Source of the DNA: CAIOYC01 sp038327995 | GTDB taxonomy: Bacteria; Pseudomonadota; Alphaproteobacteria; Caulobacterales; Caulobacteraceae | DNA length: 64,000 nucleotides | Reading direction: 5' to 3' | NCBI GenBank assembly: GCA_038327995.1 | Contig: JBBQLP010000003.1 | Location: 1 to 64,000, forward strand | Shown: in pieces, positions 34,680 through 42,692 of the stretch | Position numbering within the stretch: position 1 is the first letter of the stretch | How the letters are laid out: every line of letters begins with the position of its first letter | The notes under the pieces: generated by a model | The model's database searches: none | The model's input: only the letters and a program-made list of their open reading frames with translations | What the model was told of the DNA's origin: nothing | Program-made: the position numbers and the translations under genes

Positions 34680-36248
34680 ATGTGGCGTGTTAAGTCGCTC
34701 GATGCGATCTTGGCGACAGCCGAAAAGAAGTCGCTGAAGCGGTCGCTGGGTCCGGTTCAACTGACCTTGCTCGGCATCGGCGCGGTGATCGGCACCGGCA
34801 TCTTCGTGCTGACCGCAACCGCGGCGCAGAAGGCCGGGCCAGGCATGATGGTCTCCTTCATCATCGCGGGCGTCATCTGCGCGCTCGCCGCTCTCTGTTA
34901 TTCCGAACTGGCCTCGATGGTGCCGGTGGCGGGCTCGGCCTACACTTATTCCTACGCCGTAATGGGCGAACTGGTCGCATGGCTGGTCGGATGGGCCCTG
35001 ATACTCGAATACGCGCTGGGGGCCAGCGCGGTGGCCGTGGGTTGGTCGGGCCATATCACCGGGCTTCTCGATGCAGTGGGAATACATCTGCCTCACGCGC
35101 TTACAGTCGGGCCGAAGCTCTCCATCGGCTTCGTCCACGGCGGCGAAGTCGGCGGACTGTTCAACCTCCCGGCAGTTCTGGTGACGGCGGCTGTGACCGC
35201 GCTTCTGGTCATCGGCACCAAGGAAAGCGCGACGTTTAACGCCGTACTGGTGGCGATCAAGGTTGCAGCTCTGACGCTGTTTGTGGTCATCACCCTGCCG
35301 CTCGTGTCTGGGCATATGAACAACTTCCACCCCTTCACCCCGCGTGGATGGGGCAACCCCTTCGACTCCACCGGGACTGGGGTTCTGGGCGCCGCCGCGT
35401 CGATCTTCTTCGCCTATGTGGGATTCGATGCGGTCTCCACCGCCGCCGAAGAGACCAAGAACCCGCAACGCAACGTACCAATTGGCCTTATCGCGTCCCT
35501 GCTCATCTGCACCGTCTTCTACCTCCTGGTGGCGGGCGGAGTGATCGGCTCCTTCGGGGCGCAACCGCTCATGGGGCCGGACGGCAAGTTCTTCACGGAA
35601 GGTTCGCCCGAACTCTACGCCAACGCCGCCTGTCAAAGCCTGCACGCGCCGCTGGTCTGTTCCAAGGAAGCGCTGGCCCACGTGCTGCGCGAGGTCAACC
35701 AGCCGTTCTTCGGCAATCTGCTGGGCCTTGCGGCGACCATCGCCCTGCCCTCCGTCGTCCTGTTGATGATGTATGGCCAGACCCGCATCTTCTTCGTCAT
35801 GGCGCGCGATGGGCTCCTGCCGAGGCGACTGAGCGCGGTTCACTCGCGTTTCAGGACCCCGTGGGTGATTACCCTCGTCACCGGCGTGATCGTCGCCATC
35901 GCGGCGGCCTTCCTGCCCGTGGGCAGCCTGGCGGACTATTCCAACGCAGGCACCCTGTTCGCCTTCGCGGCCGTGTCGCTGGGGGTGATGATCCTTCGCT
36001 TCACCGACAAGAACCGGGTCCGCCCGTTCCGGACCCCGCTCCTGTTCGTCGTGGCGCCGCTTTCGATCCTTGGCTGCATCCTGCTGTTCTTCAGCTTGGG
36101 CATCGAGTCAAAGATGGTCTTCGTCGGTTGGACCGTCATCGGGCTGGTTCTCTATTTCGCTTTCGGGTTCTGGAACTCGAATGTGCGAACCGGCTATGAA
36201 GAGGACGTGGACCTCGACGACAGCGCCACGGGCCAACCACCAGCGTAA
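34680..36248 (+). CDS. APC-family amino acid permease (cationic amino acid transporter type)
   Basis: A 522-residue transporter with about twelve to fourteen helices. The first helix has the substrate-site motif GIGAVIGTGIFVLTA typical of APC permeases. Further features are ELASMVPVAGSAYTYSYAVM, FFAYVGFDAVSTAAEETKNP and the APC-type GQTRIFFVMARDGLLPRRL. It is closest to the CAT/YfnA group that imports basic or branched amino acids. The start is ATG 34680 after GGGGGA; a longer frame exists upstream without similarity. It is divergent from hrpB with 101 bases between. Confidence 0.88.
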   Translation: MWRVKSLDAILATAEKKSLKRSLGPVQLTLLGIGAVIGTGIFVLTATAAQKAGPGMMVSFIIAGVICALAALCYSELASMVPVAGSAYTYSYAVMGELVAWLVGWALILEYALGASAVAVGWSGHITGLLDAVGIHLPHALTVGPKLSIGFVHGGEVGGLFNLPAVLVTAAVTALLVIGTKESATFNAVLVAIKVAALTLFVVITLPLVSGHMNNFHPFTPRGWGNPFDSTGTGVLGAAASIFFAYVGFDAVSTAAEETKNPQRNVPIGLIASLLICTVFYLLVAGGVIGSFGAQPLMGPDGKFFTEGSPELYANAACQSLHAPLVCSKEALAHVLREVNQPFFGNLLGLAATIALPSVVLLMMYGQTRIFFVMARDGLLPRRLSAVHSRFRTPWVITLVTGVIVAIAAAFLPVGSLADYSNAGTLFAFAAVSLGVMILRFTDKNRVRPFRTPLLFVVAPLSILGCILLFFSLGIESKMVFVGWTVIGLVLYFAFGFWNSNVRTGYEEDVDLDDSATGQPPA

Positions 36249-36305
36249 GCGACCGCGGCGGCGGCGCAGCCTTGCGTCGCCGCCGCCGGTCCCCAGATCA
36301 ACCCC

Positions 36306-36980
36306 ATGACCGACGCCTCTCCCATACGCGCCATCGTCGCCCCCGTGACGCCGCTACAGCAGAACTGCACCATCGTCTGGTGCACGAAGACCAACAAAGC
36401 GGCGATCATTGATCCGGGCGGCGAGGTCCCTCGCCTGCTGAAGGCCATCGCTGACAACGGCCTGACGGTGGAGAAGATCTGGATCACCCACGGCCACATG
36501 GACCATGCAGGCGGGACTGCTGACCTGAAAGCCGCCACTGGCGCGCCCATCGAGGGGCCTCACCGCGATGACCAGTTCTGGATCGACGGGATTGAGGCGG
36601 CTGGACGGCAGTACGGAGTGCCCGGCGCCAAGAGCTTCACCCCCGACCGGTGGCTTGAGGACGGAGACACCGTAACTCTGGGCGAGACGACTTGGAAGGT
36701 GCGCCACTGCCCCGGTCACACCCCCGGACACGTGGTCTTCATTAATGAGCACGCTCGTTTCGCTCAGGTCGGCGATGTTTTGTTCCAGGGCTCCATTGGG
36801 CGAACGGATTTCCCGCGCGGCAATCATGCCGACCTGATCAACGCCATCACCACGCGCCTGTGGCCCTTCGGCGACGACATCGCCTTCGTTCCCGGTCACG
36901 GTCCCATGTCGACCTTCGGAGCGGAGCGCCGGACCAACCCCTACGTCGCCGACGAAGTACTGGAGGCGGCGCGGCCATAG
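36306..36980 (+). CDS. Metallo-beta-lactamase-fold hydrolase (glyoxalase II-like)
   Basis: A 224-residue MBL-fold protein. It has the zinc motif THGHMDHAGG (near residue 61), a second zinc histidine in CPGHTPGHVVF, the bridging Asp in FAQVGDVLFQGSIGRTDFPR, and the last His in FVPGHGPMS. It resembles YcbL-type single-domain glyoxalase II enzymes, which hydrolyse thioesters; the substrate is not proven. It stands alone downstream of the permease gene. Confidence 0.87.
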   Translation: MTDASPIRAIVAPVTPLQQNCTIVWCTKTNKAAIIDPGGEVPRLLKAIADNGLTVEKIWITHGHMDHAGGTADLKAATGAPIEGPHRDDQFWIDGIEAAGRQYGVPGAKSFTPDRWLEDGDTVTLGETTWKVRHCPGHTPGHVVFINEHARFAQVGDVLFQGSIGRTDFPRGNHADLINAITTRLWPFGDDIAFVPGHGPMSTFGAERRTNPYVADEVLEAARP

Positions 36981-37039
36981 GCCGCCATCCGTGTCTGACC
37001 TATTTCAATCGCGACACGCCTGCGCCATGCTCTTCTGCC

Positions 37040-37801
37040 ATGAGCCGACATATGGGAACCTTGCTTGAAGAACCCGCCGAGGTGGTCGTGACCGCCGCGC
37101 GCATCGTCGTGATCGACGACGATCCCGGTATCCGCGAACTCGTGTCGGAGTTTCTGGGAAAACATGGATTCGAGGTCAAGGCTGCGGCTGACGCAGCGGG
37201 ACTGGCCCGCGCGCTGGCCAGCGCTCCTGTGGACCTCGTGATTCTGGACGTCATGTTGCCAGGCGAAGACGGGCTGCAGATATGTCGCCGTCTCGCGGCC
37301 AGCGATGGCCCAGCGATAATCATGCTTTCGGCAATGGGCGAGGAGACCGACCGCATCGTCGGGCTTGAGCTCGGCGCCGACGACTACCTGCCAAAACCCT
37401 GCAATCCGCGCGAGCTTCTGGCCCGGGTCCGGGCCGTCCTGCGTCGTCGCGGTGAGCCGCGTCCTGCCGAGGGGGCGCTTGGGGCGCAATGCGAGTTCGT
37501 TGGATGGCGCCTCGATCTGGTGCGTCGCGAGCTGAAGACGCCCGACGGGGTGATGGTGAACCTTTCCGGCGGGGAGTTTTCGCTTCTGCGCTCGCTTGTA
37601 GAGCGCCCGGAACGGGTTCTGACCCGCGATCAATTGCTCGATCTCGCGCGTGGCCCCGACAGCGACGCCTATGACCGCGCCATCGACGTACAGATCAGCC
37701 GCCTTCGCAAGAAGTTGGGTGATGGCGGTTCAGGCGCCGAACTGATCCGCACTGTCCGCAATGAAGGCTATATGTTCATGGCCAAGGTCACGCGCCGTTG
37801 A
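37040..37801 (+). CDS. OmpR-family response regulator
   Basis: A 253-residue regulator. The receiver domain has VVIDDDPGIREL, the phospho-acceptor Asp in LVILDVMLPGEDGL and the Lys in YLPKPCNPREL. The C-terminal OmpR/PhoB winged helix follows, ending in DVQISRLRKKLGD and IRTVRNEGYMF. The sequence upstream of the receiver is short, and either ATG 37040 or ATG 37052 could be used. It overlaps the sensor kinase gene by four bases (TTGA) and is therefore its cognate partner. An EF-hand lipoprotein gene ends the operon. Confidence 0.9.
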   Translation: MSRHMGTLLEEPAEVVVTAARIVVIDDDPGIRELVSEFLGKHGFEVKAAADAAGLARALASAPVDLVILDVMLPGEDGLQICRRLAASDGPAIIMLSAMGEETDRIVGLELGADDYLPKPCNPRELLARVRAVLRRRGEPRPAEGALGAQCEFVGWRLDLVRRELKTPDGVMVNLSGGEFSLLRSLVERPERVLTRDQLLDLARGPDSDAYDRAIDVQISRLRKKLGDGGSGAELIRTVRNEGYMFMAKVTRR

Positions 37802-39204
37802 CCCTTGACGCGCGCCTGGCCAGGACCCTGCGTCTGCCGCTGTTCGTACAGTTGCTGGCCTTGGTGCTGGTCAGCCTTGTGGCGGCCATAGCAATCAATG
37901 TCGCCATTGTCTTCTACCTGCCGCCGCCCGCCGCGGAAATTTTTCCTCTGAGCGAAGTTGCGGAGGCGCTGAAGGCCGAGGGAAAGACGGTGCGCGCGTC
38001 TAACGAACGCACCTTCACCTCGGAAGTAAAAAGCCACGTGACTCCCTTCGCGAGGGGGCGGGCTGGATTTCGCGAGACCGTCCTGGCGCGAAGCCTGGCC
38101 GACGATTTGCGCGTGCCGATCGACAAGGCGAGAATTGTGTTTCTGAAGCGGCCTCCTCCCGCCGCAATCCGCCACCTCACGCCGAATGCACGTCGGGGGG
38201 GACCGAGGACTTTCCGATTCGATGGCAATCTGCCGCCGCGAGGAACCCTTCCCAGTTTTCAGGAGCAGTTCGTCACCGCGCCCTTTGAAGCGTCCGTGCA
38301 GAAAGCCGACGGCAAGTGGTTGACGTTGAAGGTGGCGGAGTCCGGGTTTGTGAAGGCATGGCAGGAGCGGGTGCTGATCTGGTTCGCAATCAGTGCGATC
38401 CTGCTGATCCCGCTGGTCTACCTCTTCGCGCGGCGCCTGGCCTCGCCGATCACCGCCTTTGCACGGGCGGCGGAACGGCTGGGCCGCGATCCGAACGCGC
38501 CCCTGGTGGCGCTGAAGGGGCCAGCCGAGGTGGGCGTCGCCGCGGCTGCGCTCAATGAAATGCAACAGCGTTTGCGTCGCTACGTGCAGGATCGTACGGC
38601 CATGATCGGCGCCGTGGCGCACGATTTACGCACGCCCCTCACCCGCCTTCGCTTTCGCATCGAAGCCGTCCCAGAGCCTCTTCGTGCGAAAATAAGCGCC
38701 GACATCGACCAGATGGAGGCCATGATCGCCGCCACCATGGCCTTCGTCCGCGACGCCACTGACCCCGTGGAGCGCCGCAAGCTGGAATTGGTGTCGCTCG
38801 TGGAAAGCATAGCCGACGAGATGGCCGAAACGGGGCTGAATGTCACCGCTGAAGGCAATGGCCCAGTGGTCATCGAAGGCGATCCGGTCGGCCTGCGCCG
38901 GTTGGTGACGAACCTGATCGACAACGCCGTCAAGTTTGCGGGCAGCGCGCGCGCGCGGGTCTATGAGCAGGATGGTATCGCGGTAGTGGAGATCGATGAC
39001 GACGGGCCCGGTATTCGGGAAGACCAACGCGAACGCCTGTTCGAGCCGTTTCAACGCAGCGAGCCTTCCCGGTCGCGCGAAACCGGCGGCGTGGGGCTTG
39101 GTCTTGCGGTCGTGCGCTCGGTAGCCCGCGCCCATGGGGGCGACGCAACCCTGCAAAATCGTAGCGAGGGCGGTCTTCGCGCCCGCGCCGAACTGCCGCT
39201 CTGA
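37798..39204 (+). CDS. Sensor histidine kinase
   Basis: A 468-residue membrane kinase. TM1 is at about residues 16-41. A periplasmic domain of roughly 150 residues is rich in basic and proline residues. TM2 is at about 193-213, then a HAMP domain (RRLASPITAFARAAERLGRD). The dimerisation helix has the phospho-His in AVAHDLRTPLTRLRFR, and the HATPase domain has NLIDNAVKFAG, DDDGPGI and GVGLGLAVVRSVA. The start is TTG overlapping the regulator stop. The ligand is unknown; the downstream calcium-binding lipoprotein, three bases away, hints at an envelope or divalent-cation signal (inference). Confidence 0.92.
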   Translation: MTLDARLARTLRLPLFVQLLALVLVSLVAAIAINVAIVFYLPPPAAEIFPLSEVAEALKAEGKTVRASNERTFTSEVKSHVTPFARGRAGFRETVLARSLADDLRVPIDKARIVFLKRPPPAAIRHLTPNARRGGPRTFRFDGNLPPRGTLPSFQEQFVTAPFEASVQKADGKWLTLKVAESGFVKAWQERVLIWFAISAILLIPLVYLFARRLASPITAFARAAERLGRDPNAPLVALKGPAEVGVAAAALNEMQQRLRRYVQDRTAMIGAVAHDLRTPLTRLRFRIEAVPEPLRAKISADIDQMEAMIAATMAFVRDATDPVERRKLELVSLVESIADEMAETGLNVTAEGNGPVVIEGDPVGLRRLVTNLIDNAVKFAGSARARVYEQDGIAVVEIDDDGPGIREDQRERLFEPFQRSEPSRSRETGGVGLGLAVVRSVARAHGGDATLQNRSEGGLRARAELPL

Positions 39205-39207
39205 TCG

Positions 39208-39975
39208 ATGCGGGGCGCGGCGAAAACCCTGCTCTCACTCTTCGCCGCGCTGGCAACGTCGTGCCTCGCCGCCTGCGCCAGCGAGCCGGGCTATCAAACG
39301 GTGGGACGCGGCGGCTTTGGTCACGGCGGGGGTGGAGATTCCGCCCAGGACGGCGGCCTGCCCAACACCTTCATCAGTCCCGCTGGAAAGCCCTATCGCG
39401 CCAAGGACGGCGATCCCTACCCCGTGGCCCTTTGGTTCGCCGAAGCGGACACCGATCACGACGGCAAGCTGTCGCTGGACGAGTTTCGACGCGACGCCAC
39501 GGCTTTCTTCAATGAACTCGACGCCAACCACGACGGGCTAATCGACGGGTTCGAGGCGCAACAGTACGAACAGAAGATCGCCCCGGAAATCCTTCCGCGG
39601 ATCGAGGGGCTGGGTGCGGGCGAGGGAATGGACCTGGCTCTAGGTCGGGGCAGTCGAGGTCGGGGTGGCCCGGAAATCGGTGCTGTCCGGGGGGGTGGAG
39701 GTCCTGACACGGCAGGAGATCGGCGAGCCCAGGGCGCGGGACTGTTCGGTTTCCTGAATGAGCCGGAGCCGGTCAGCGCTTCAGACGCCGATTTCAACGG
39801 CAAGATCACGCTGAGTGAGTTCCTCGCCGCCGCTGATAGACGCTTCGCGGTGCTGAACGCCAAGGGCACGGGAACACTTACCCTGGCATCTCTGCCAAAG
39901 ACCCCTATCCAGAACGCGCTGGAGCAGTTGGCCAAGCGTCGGGCGGCGCACCCGCCAAGCGAGCGCCGCCCCTGA
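39208..39975 (+). CDS. EF-hand lipoprotein
   Basis: A 255-residue predicted lipoprotein. The signal peptide ends in the lipobox LAAC (Cys23). Three EF-hand loops are visible: DTDHDGKLSLDE (81-92), DANHDGLIDGFE (105-116) and DADFNGKITLSE (192-203). A Gly/Arg-rich linker lies near 145-170. Canonical loop acids suggest real Ca2+ binding, though the second loop ends FE and the third has Asn for Gly-adjacent Asp. It lies three bases after the sensor kinase stop, as the third gene of the operon, and could feed a periplasmic calcium signal to the kinase. Confidence 0.85.
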   Translation: MRGAAKTLLSLFAALATSCLAACASEPGYQTVGRGGFGHGGGGDSAQDGGLPNTFISPAGKPYRAKDGDPYPVALWFAEADTDHDGKLSLDEFRRDATAFFNELDANHDGLIDGFEAQQYEQKIAPEILPRIEGLGAGEGMDLALGRGSRGRGGPEIGAVRGGGGPDTAGDRRAQGAGLFGFLNEPEPVSASDADFNGKITLSEFLAAADRRFAVLNAKGTGTLTLASLPKTPIQNALEQLAKRRAAHPPSERRP

Positions 39976-39978
39976 CGC

Positions 39979-40224
39979 TTAACGCCGCGCCAGAAGAATG
40001 CCCAGGATAAGACCGGCGGCGAAGGCGGATGCCGCGGAGACCCCTATGGCGATGAAGGGCTTGGTCTGCACCGTATCGCGCAGCACGTCGGTCTGATCGA
40101 CCGCCCATTCGCGCGCGGCCGCCGCCCGTTCCTCGACGGCTCGCCGAAGCTCCGCCGCCCGATCCGCAGCCGCCTGCGCGGCCTCGCTGACAAACTGGTC
40201 GGCGTCGTCCATGGCTTCGTTCAT
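39979..40224 (-). CDS. DUF883/ElaB-YqjD-like membrane-anchored protein
   Basis: An 81-residue protein. A long amphipathic, Ala/Glu/Arg-rich helix (DQFVSEAAQAAADRAAELRR, AVEERAAAAREWAVDQTDVL) is followed by a C-terminal membrane helix with a GxxxG-like pattern (IAIGVSAASAFAAGLILGIL) and ARR. This is the layout of the ElaB/YqjD family, stress-induced inner-membrane proteins that bind ribosomes in E. coli. I prefer ATG 40224, preceded by GGAGAG, over ATG 40272. It lies downstream of phyR on the same strand. Confidence 0.78.
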   Translation of the reverse strand: MNEAMDDADQFVSEAAQAAADRAAELRRAVEERAAAAREWAVDQTDVLRDTVQTKPFIAIGVSAASAFAAGLILGILLARR

Positions 40225-40310
40225 TGCTCTCTCCACAGTGGGAATGACGGCTGGATGCAGCGCCAAGTTCATGCTGTGAATACCGGAGAGCCGCCGGGGT
40301 TCCTATCTTT

Positions 40311-41087
40311 TCAGGACGCTTGGCGATGCTGCTCGACTGGCGTGTGAAAGAACAGCGCCTGCGCCACCAGGGCCTTCACCGCTTCCTCGCGGAAAGGCTT
40401 GGTGATCAGAAAGGCCGGTTCCGGTTTATCGCCTGTTAGCAGGTGCTCGGGAAAGGCTGTGATGAAGATCACCGGAATATCGAAATCGTTCAGGATTTCC
40501 CGCGTCGCCTCGATGCCATTTGAGCCGTCCGCCAACTGGATATCAGCAAGCACCAGCCCGGGCTCGCTCTGTCGGGCGAGGGCGACCGCTTCCTGATGGG
40601 TCGCGGCGGTTCCAACTACCGTATGGCCAAGTTCGCGAACGACCCGCGTCAGGTCCAGGGCAATGATGGGTTCGTCTTCGATGATCAGGACCTTGCTCAG
40701 AAGTTGCTGATCGATGTCCTCTTCGGCGTCAGAGAGATGCTGGGCAAACACGGCGGCGGATACATCGAGTACCTGGGCCGCTTCGGGTGAACTAAACCCC
40801 TCCATTCCCACAAGCAGGAGGGCTGCGCGGCGGAAGGGTTGCAAACCTTGCAATCGGCGATCCGCGCCCGATTCCTCGGGAACACCGGCCGCCGTACCGG
40901 TCCAGACCTTGTGCAGCGTGCGATAGAGCGCCACGCGAAGCGGCAATTTGGGATCGAGGTGCAGCGCGCCGCCAAGGAGGCCTTCCATCGCCGTCCGCAC
41001 AAGATCATCGCCAACGGCCTGAGATCCCGTCAACGCCCGCGCGTAGCGTCTCAGATAAGGCGCCTGCCTTGCGATCTGTTTCGGCAT
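40311..41087 (-). CDS. phyR: General stress response regulator PhyR
   Basis: PhyR is the alphaproteobacterial anti-anti-sigma factor: when phosphorylated it binds NepR and frees the EcfG sigma factor. The 258-residue protein has an N-terminal sigma-like domain (IARQAPYLRRYARALTGSQA, FRRAALLLVGMEGFSSPEAA) and a C-terminal receiver (VLIIEDEPIIALDLTRVVRE, acceptor Asp in LVLADIQLADGSNGIEA, FITAFPE, Lys in LITKPFREEA). I choose ATG 41087 after GGGGGAG. An upstream in-frame ATG at 41180 would lie inside the promoter. No kinase or sigma gene is adjacent. A NepR-like ORF lies 1.3 kb away. Confidence 0.94.
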   Translation of the reverse strand: MPKQIARQAPYLRRYARALTGSQAVGDDLVRTAMEGLLGGALHLDPKLPLRVALYRTLHKVWTGTAAGVPEESGADRRLQGLQPFRRAALLLVGMEGFSSPEAAQVLDVSAAVFAQHLSDAEEDIDQQLLSKVLIIEDEPIIALDLTRVVRELGHTVVGTAATHQEAVALARQSEPGLVLADIQLADGSNGIEATREILNDFDIPVIFITAFPEHLLTGDKPEPAFLITKPFREEAVKALVAQALFFHTPVEQHRQAS

Positions 41088-41161
41088 GGCTCCCCCGGGC
41101 TCCCGCGTCACCACTGGCGCGGCGGAACCCTTGGACCGCTTGACGCCGATGGACGTCGCTA

Positions 41162-41186
41162 AACGGTCCAGTCCCTTCAAAGTTCC
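41162..41186 (-). promoter_or_regulatory. EcfG-type promoter of phyR (GGAAC-N16-CGTT)
   Basis: On the minus strand, GGAAC (41186-41182), sixteen bases, then CGTT (41165-41162): an exact match to the consensus for EcfG/SigT promoters, 75 bases before the phyR ATG. It implies autoregulation of the stress response. Confidence 0.8.
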
Positions 41187-41299
41187 GCCCTTGTTCTACA
41201 TCCGCAGCCCAGATCAGGTAGTCGCTGCAACCCGACCATAGCCAAGGCCAAGACCGGCGTCCCCGCGCCTTCCGACGCAGGGCGATTAGCGCGCGATGT

Positions 41300-41959
41300 C
41301 TATTGGCCCATCACGTTGCCAATGATGTTGATGCCCAGGGAGATGATCATCGTGTTGAAAAAGAATGCAATTGCGGCGTGCACCGTGATCAGGTTGCGAA
41401 ACCGGCTGGACATGATGTTGAAGTCCGAAACTTGGCAGGTCGCGCCCACGCAAACCGCCACGTAGATGAAATCGCGGTAGGTGGTCGGTCGTTCGCCGGG
41501 AAACTTGATACCACCGTCTTCCTCCCCGTCCTCGTCACGATCACCGAAATATCGGTGGGTGTAGTGCAGCGTGAACAGGGCCTGCACCACCAGCCAGCTC
41601 AACACCAGCGTGGATGCCGACAGGGCGGCGAGCCACAGCGGGGCAGTGTGGTGATGGCCTCCTTTCGCTTCACGCAGAGCCATGATGATGGCGCCAAGGC
41701 TGGCCACTACACAGGCGAGGATAAGACTCATTAGAACCGCTCGGTTCTCGTCCTCCTGCTTGGCCCGGGCGCGAACCTTGGCCTCATCGTTTACGAGAAA
41801 GGCCCAGATCGTCGGCATGAGAAAGGCGATAGCGGCGACATCCCACCCGATCAGACCCGATGCGCCAGGCATGACTCCAAGTGAAGACGCCGCGCCGCCC
41901 GCCACAATCCCGAAGATCGCCGCAACAATGTCTCGCAAACGGTATCGGAGAATATCCAT
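41300..41959 (-). CDS. DUF1345 membrane protein
   Basis: A 219-residue protein with five or six hydrophobic helices. The DUF1345 features are the central FTLHYTHRYFGD and the segment TTYRDFIYVAVCVGATCQVSD, then SSRFRNLITVHAAIAFFFNT. The function is unknown. The start is ATG 41959 (MDILRYRLRD) after AAGGAGTG; the longer frame upstream has no similarity. It is divergent from the KGG stress-protein gene and upstream of phyR on the same strand, but phyR has its own promoter. Confidence 0.85.
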   Translation of the reverse strand: MDILRYRLRDIVAAIFGIVAGGAASSLGVMPGASGLIGWDVAAIAFLMPTIWAFLVNDEAKVRARAKQEDENRAVLMSLILACVVASLGAIIMALREAKGGHHHTAPLWLAALSASTLVLSWLVVQALFTLHYTHRYFGDRDEDGEEDGGIKFPGERPTTYRDFIYVAVCVGATCQVSDFNIMSSRFRNLITVHAAIAFFFNTMIISLGINIIGNVMGQ

Positions 41960-42050
41960 GAAGTGCACTCCTTGAGCCGAGCGGCGTCCGTGGCCCTGCC
42001 AGGATCCCGCGATTCCCTCCATTGACTGGAACTGTATTCGCGATGGAGGG

Positions 42051-42075
42051 GGAACCCTGCGAGGCGCGGGCCATT
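42051..42075 (+). promoter_or_regulatory. Near-consensus EcfG-type promoter of the KGG gene
   Basis: GGAAC (42051-42055), sixteen bases, then CATT (42072-42075), one mismatch from CGTT, 54 bases before the KGG-protein ATG. Plausible given that the product is a stress protein. Confidence 0.45.
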
Positions 42076-42128
42076 TAACCCTCAACGCCGCCAAGCTCAG
42101 GCGAATTAGCAACAGGAGCGAGGACACC

Positions 42129-42341
42129 ATGGCTCAACAATCGAACGCCTCAGGCACCACTGGTAAATCTAACCGGGGTTTCGCCTCGATGGACCGCGAG
42201 AAACAACGGGAAATCGCGCGCAAGGGCGGTGAAAGCGTCCCTAACGAGAAACGCAGCTTTTCGCAGGATCGAAGTCTGGCGGCGGCCGCGGGCCGAAAAG
42301 GTGGAGAGGCGTCGCAAGGGGCGCGGCGCAAGGTCGATTAG
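42129..42341 (+). CDS. KGG-repeat stress-induced hydrophilic protein
   Basis: A 70-residue, highly hydrophilic protein with the KGG motif twice: REIARKGGESV (about 27-37) and AAGRKGGEASQG (about 53-64). It matches the YciG/con-10 family of general stress proteins. The molecular role is unknown; intrinsic disorder and a protective role are assumed from the family. GAGG precedes the ATG at normal spacing. A near-consensus EcfG promoter lies upstream, and a NepR-like ORF converges on it. Confidence 0.85.
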   Translation: MAQQSNASGTTGKSNRGFASMDREKQREIARKGGESVPNEKRSFSQDRSLAAAAGRKGGEASQGARRKVD

Positions 42342-42374
42342 GTCTGACGTTCCTAATCGGGCGTGTGGGTAATC

Positions 42375-42533
42375 TCAGGCGTCGAGAAAGAGTTCCCCGT
42401 TCGCAAGAGCCTGTTCCAGCGCGTCGGTTAGCAGATCCCATTGACCAGGCATCGGTGACGTCACAACGTCCTCGAATAGGACCTTCAAGCCGGAGCATAC
42501 AGAGCCGACTGCGGGCGGTGATAACAAATCCAT
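42375..42533 (-). CDS. Candidate NepR-like anti-sigma factor (52 residues)
   Basis: A small ORF starting MDLLSPPAVGSVCSG and continuing LKVLFEDVVTSPMPGQWDLL with the tail ALEQALANGELFLDA. The core fits the NepR pattern L-K/R-x-L/M-Y/F-x-D-V-V-x-x-P-x-P followed by an aromatic residue and a Leu-rich helix. NepR sequesters the EcfG sigma factor until phospho-PhyR removes it. The ATG directly follows an in-frame stop, so it is the only ATG start, but the ribosome-binding site is weak. The gene lies downstream of a kinase gene on the same strand, 1.3 kb from phyR. No ECF sigma gene is adjacent, which is unusual. Confidence 0.55.
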   Translation of the reverse strand: MDLLSPPAVGSVCSGLKVLFEDVVTSPMPGQWDLLTDALEQALANGELFLDA

Positions 42534-42692
42534 CGATTAGGCTTACCGCTTCAACTGCGCGCATATGAAGCAGCAGAATGCGCCTATGGCAACGAGATAA
42601 ACGGCGCGCGTGTAAATTGTGAAATACTGCTCGCCTCATGAGCGACGCGATCTTGGACCTGAACGCGTCTTTCAAAGCGACGATCAAATCGC

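Noticed and set aside
40279..40303. Possible EcfG promoter upstream of the DUF883 gene (minus strand GGAAC, N16, TATT)
   Set aside because: The -35 matches but the -10 keeps only two of four bases.
42042..42070. First GGAAC upstream of the KGG gene, at 'ggaactgtattcg'
   Set aside because: No CGTT-like sequence 16 or 17 bases downstream; the second GGAAC at 42051-42055 fits better.
42241..42687. 148-codon minus-strand frame covering the NepR-like ORF region
   Set aside because: Very Arg/Cys/Pro-rich, overlaps the KGG gene, no similarity. The shorter frame 42375-42533 is more protein-like.
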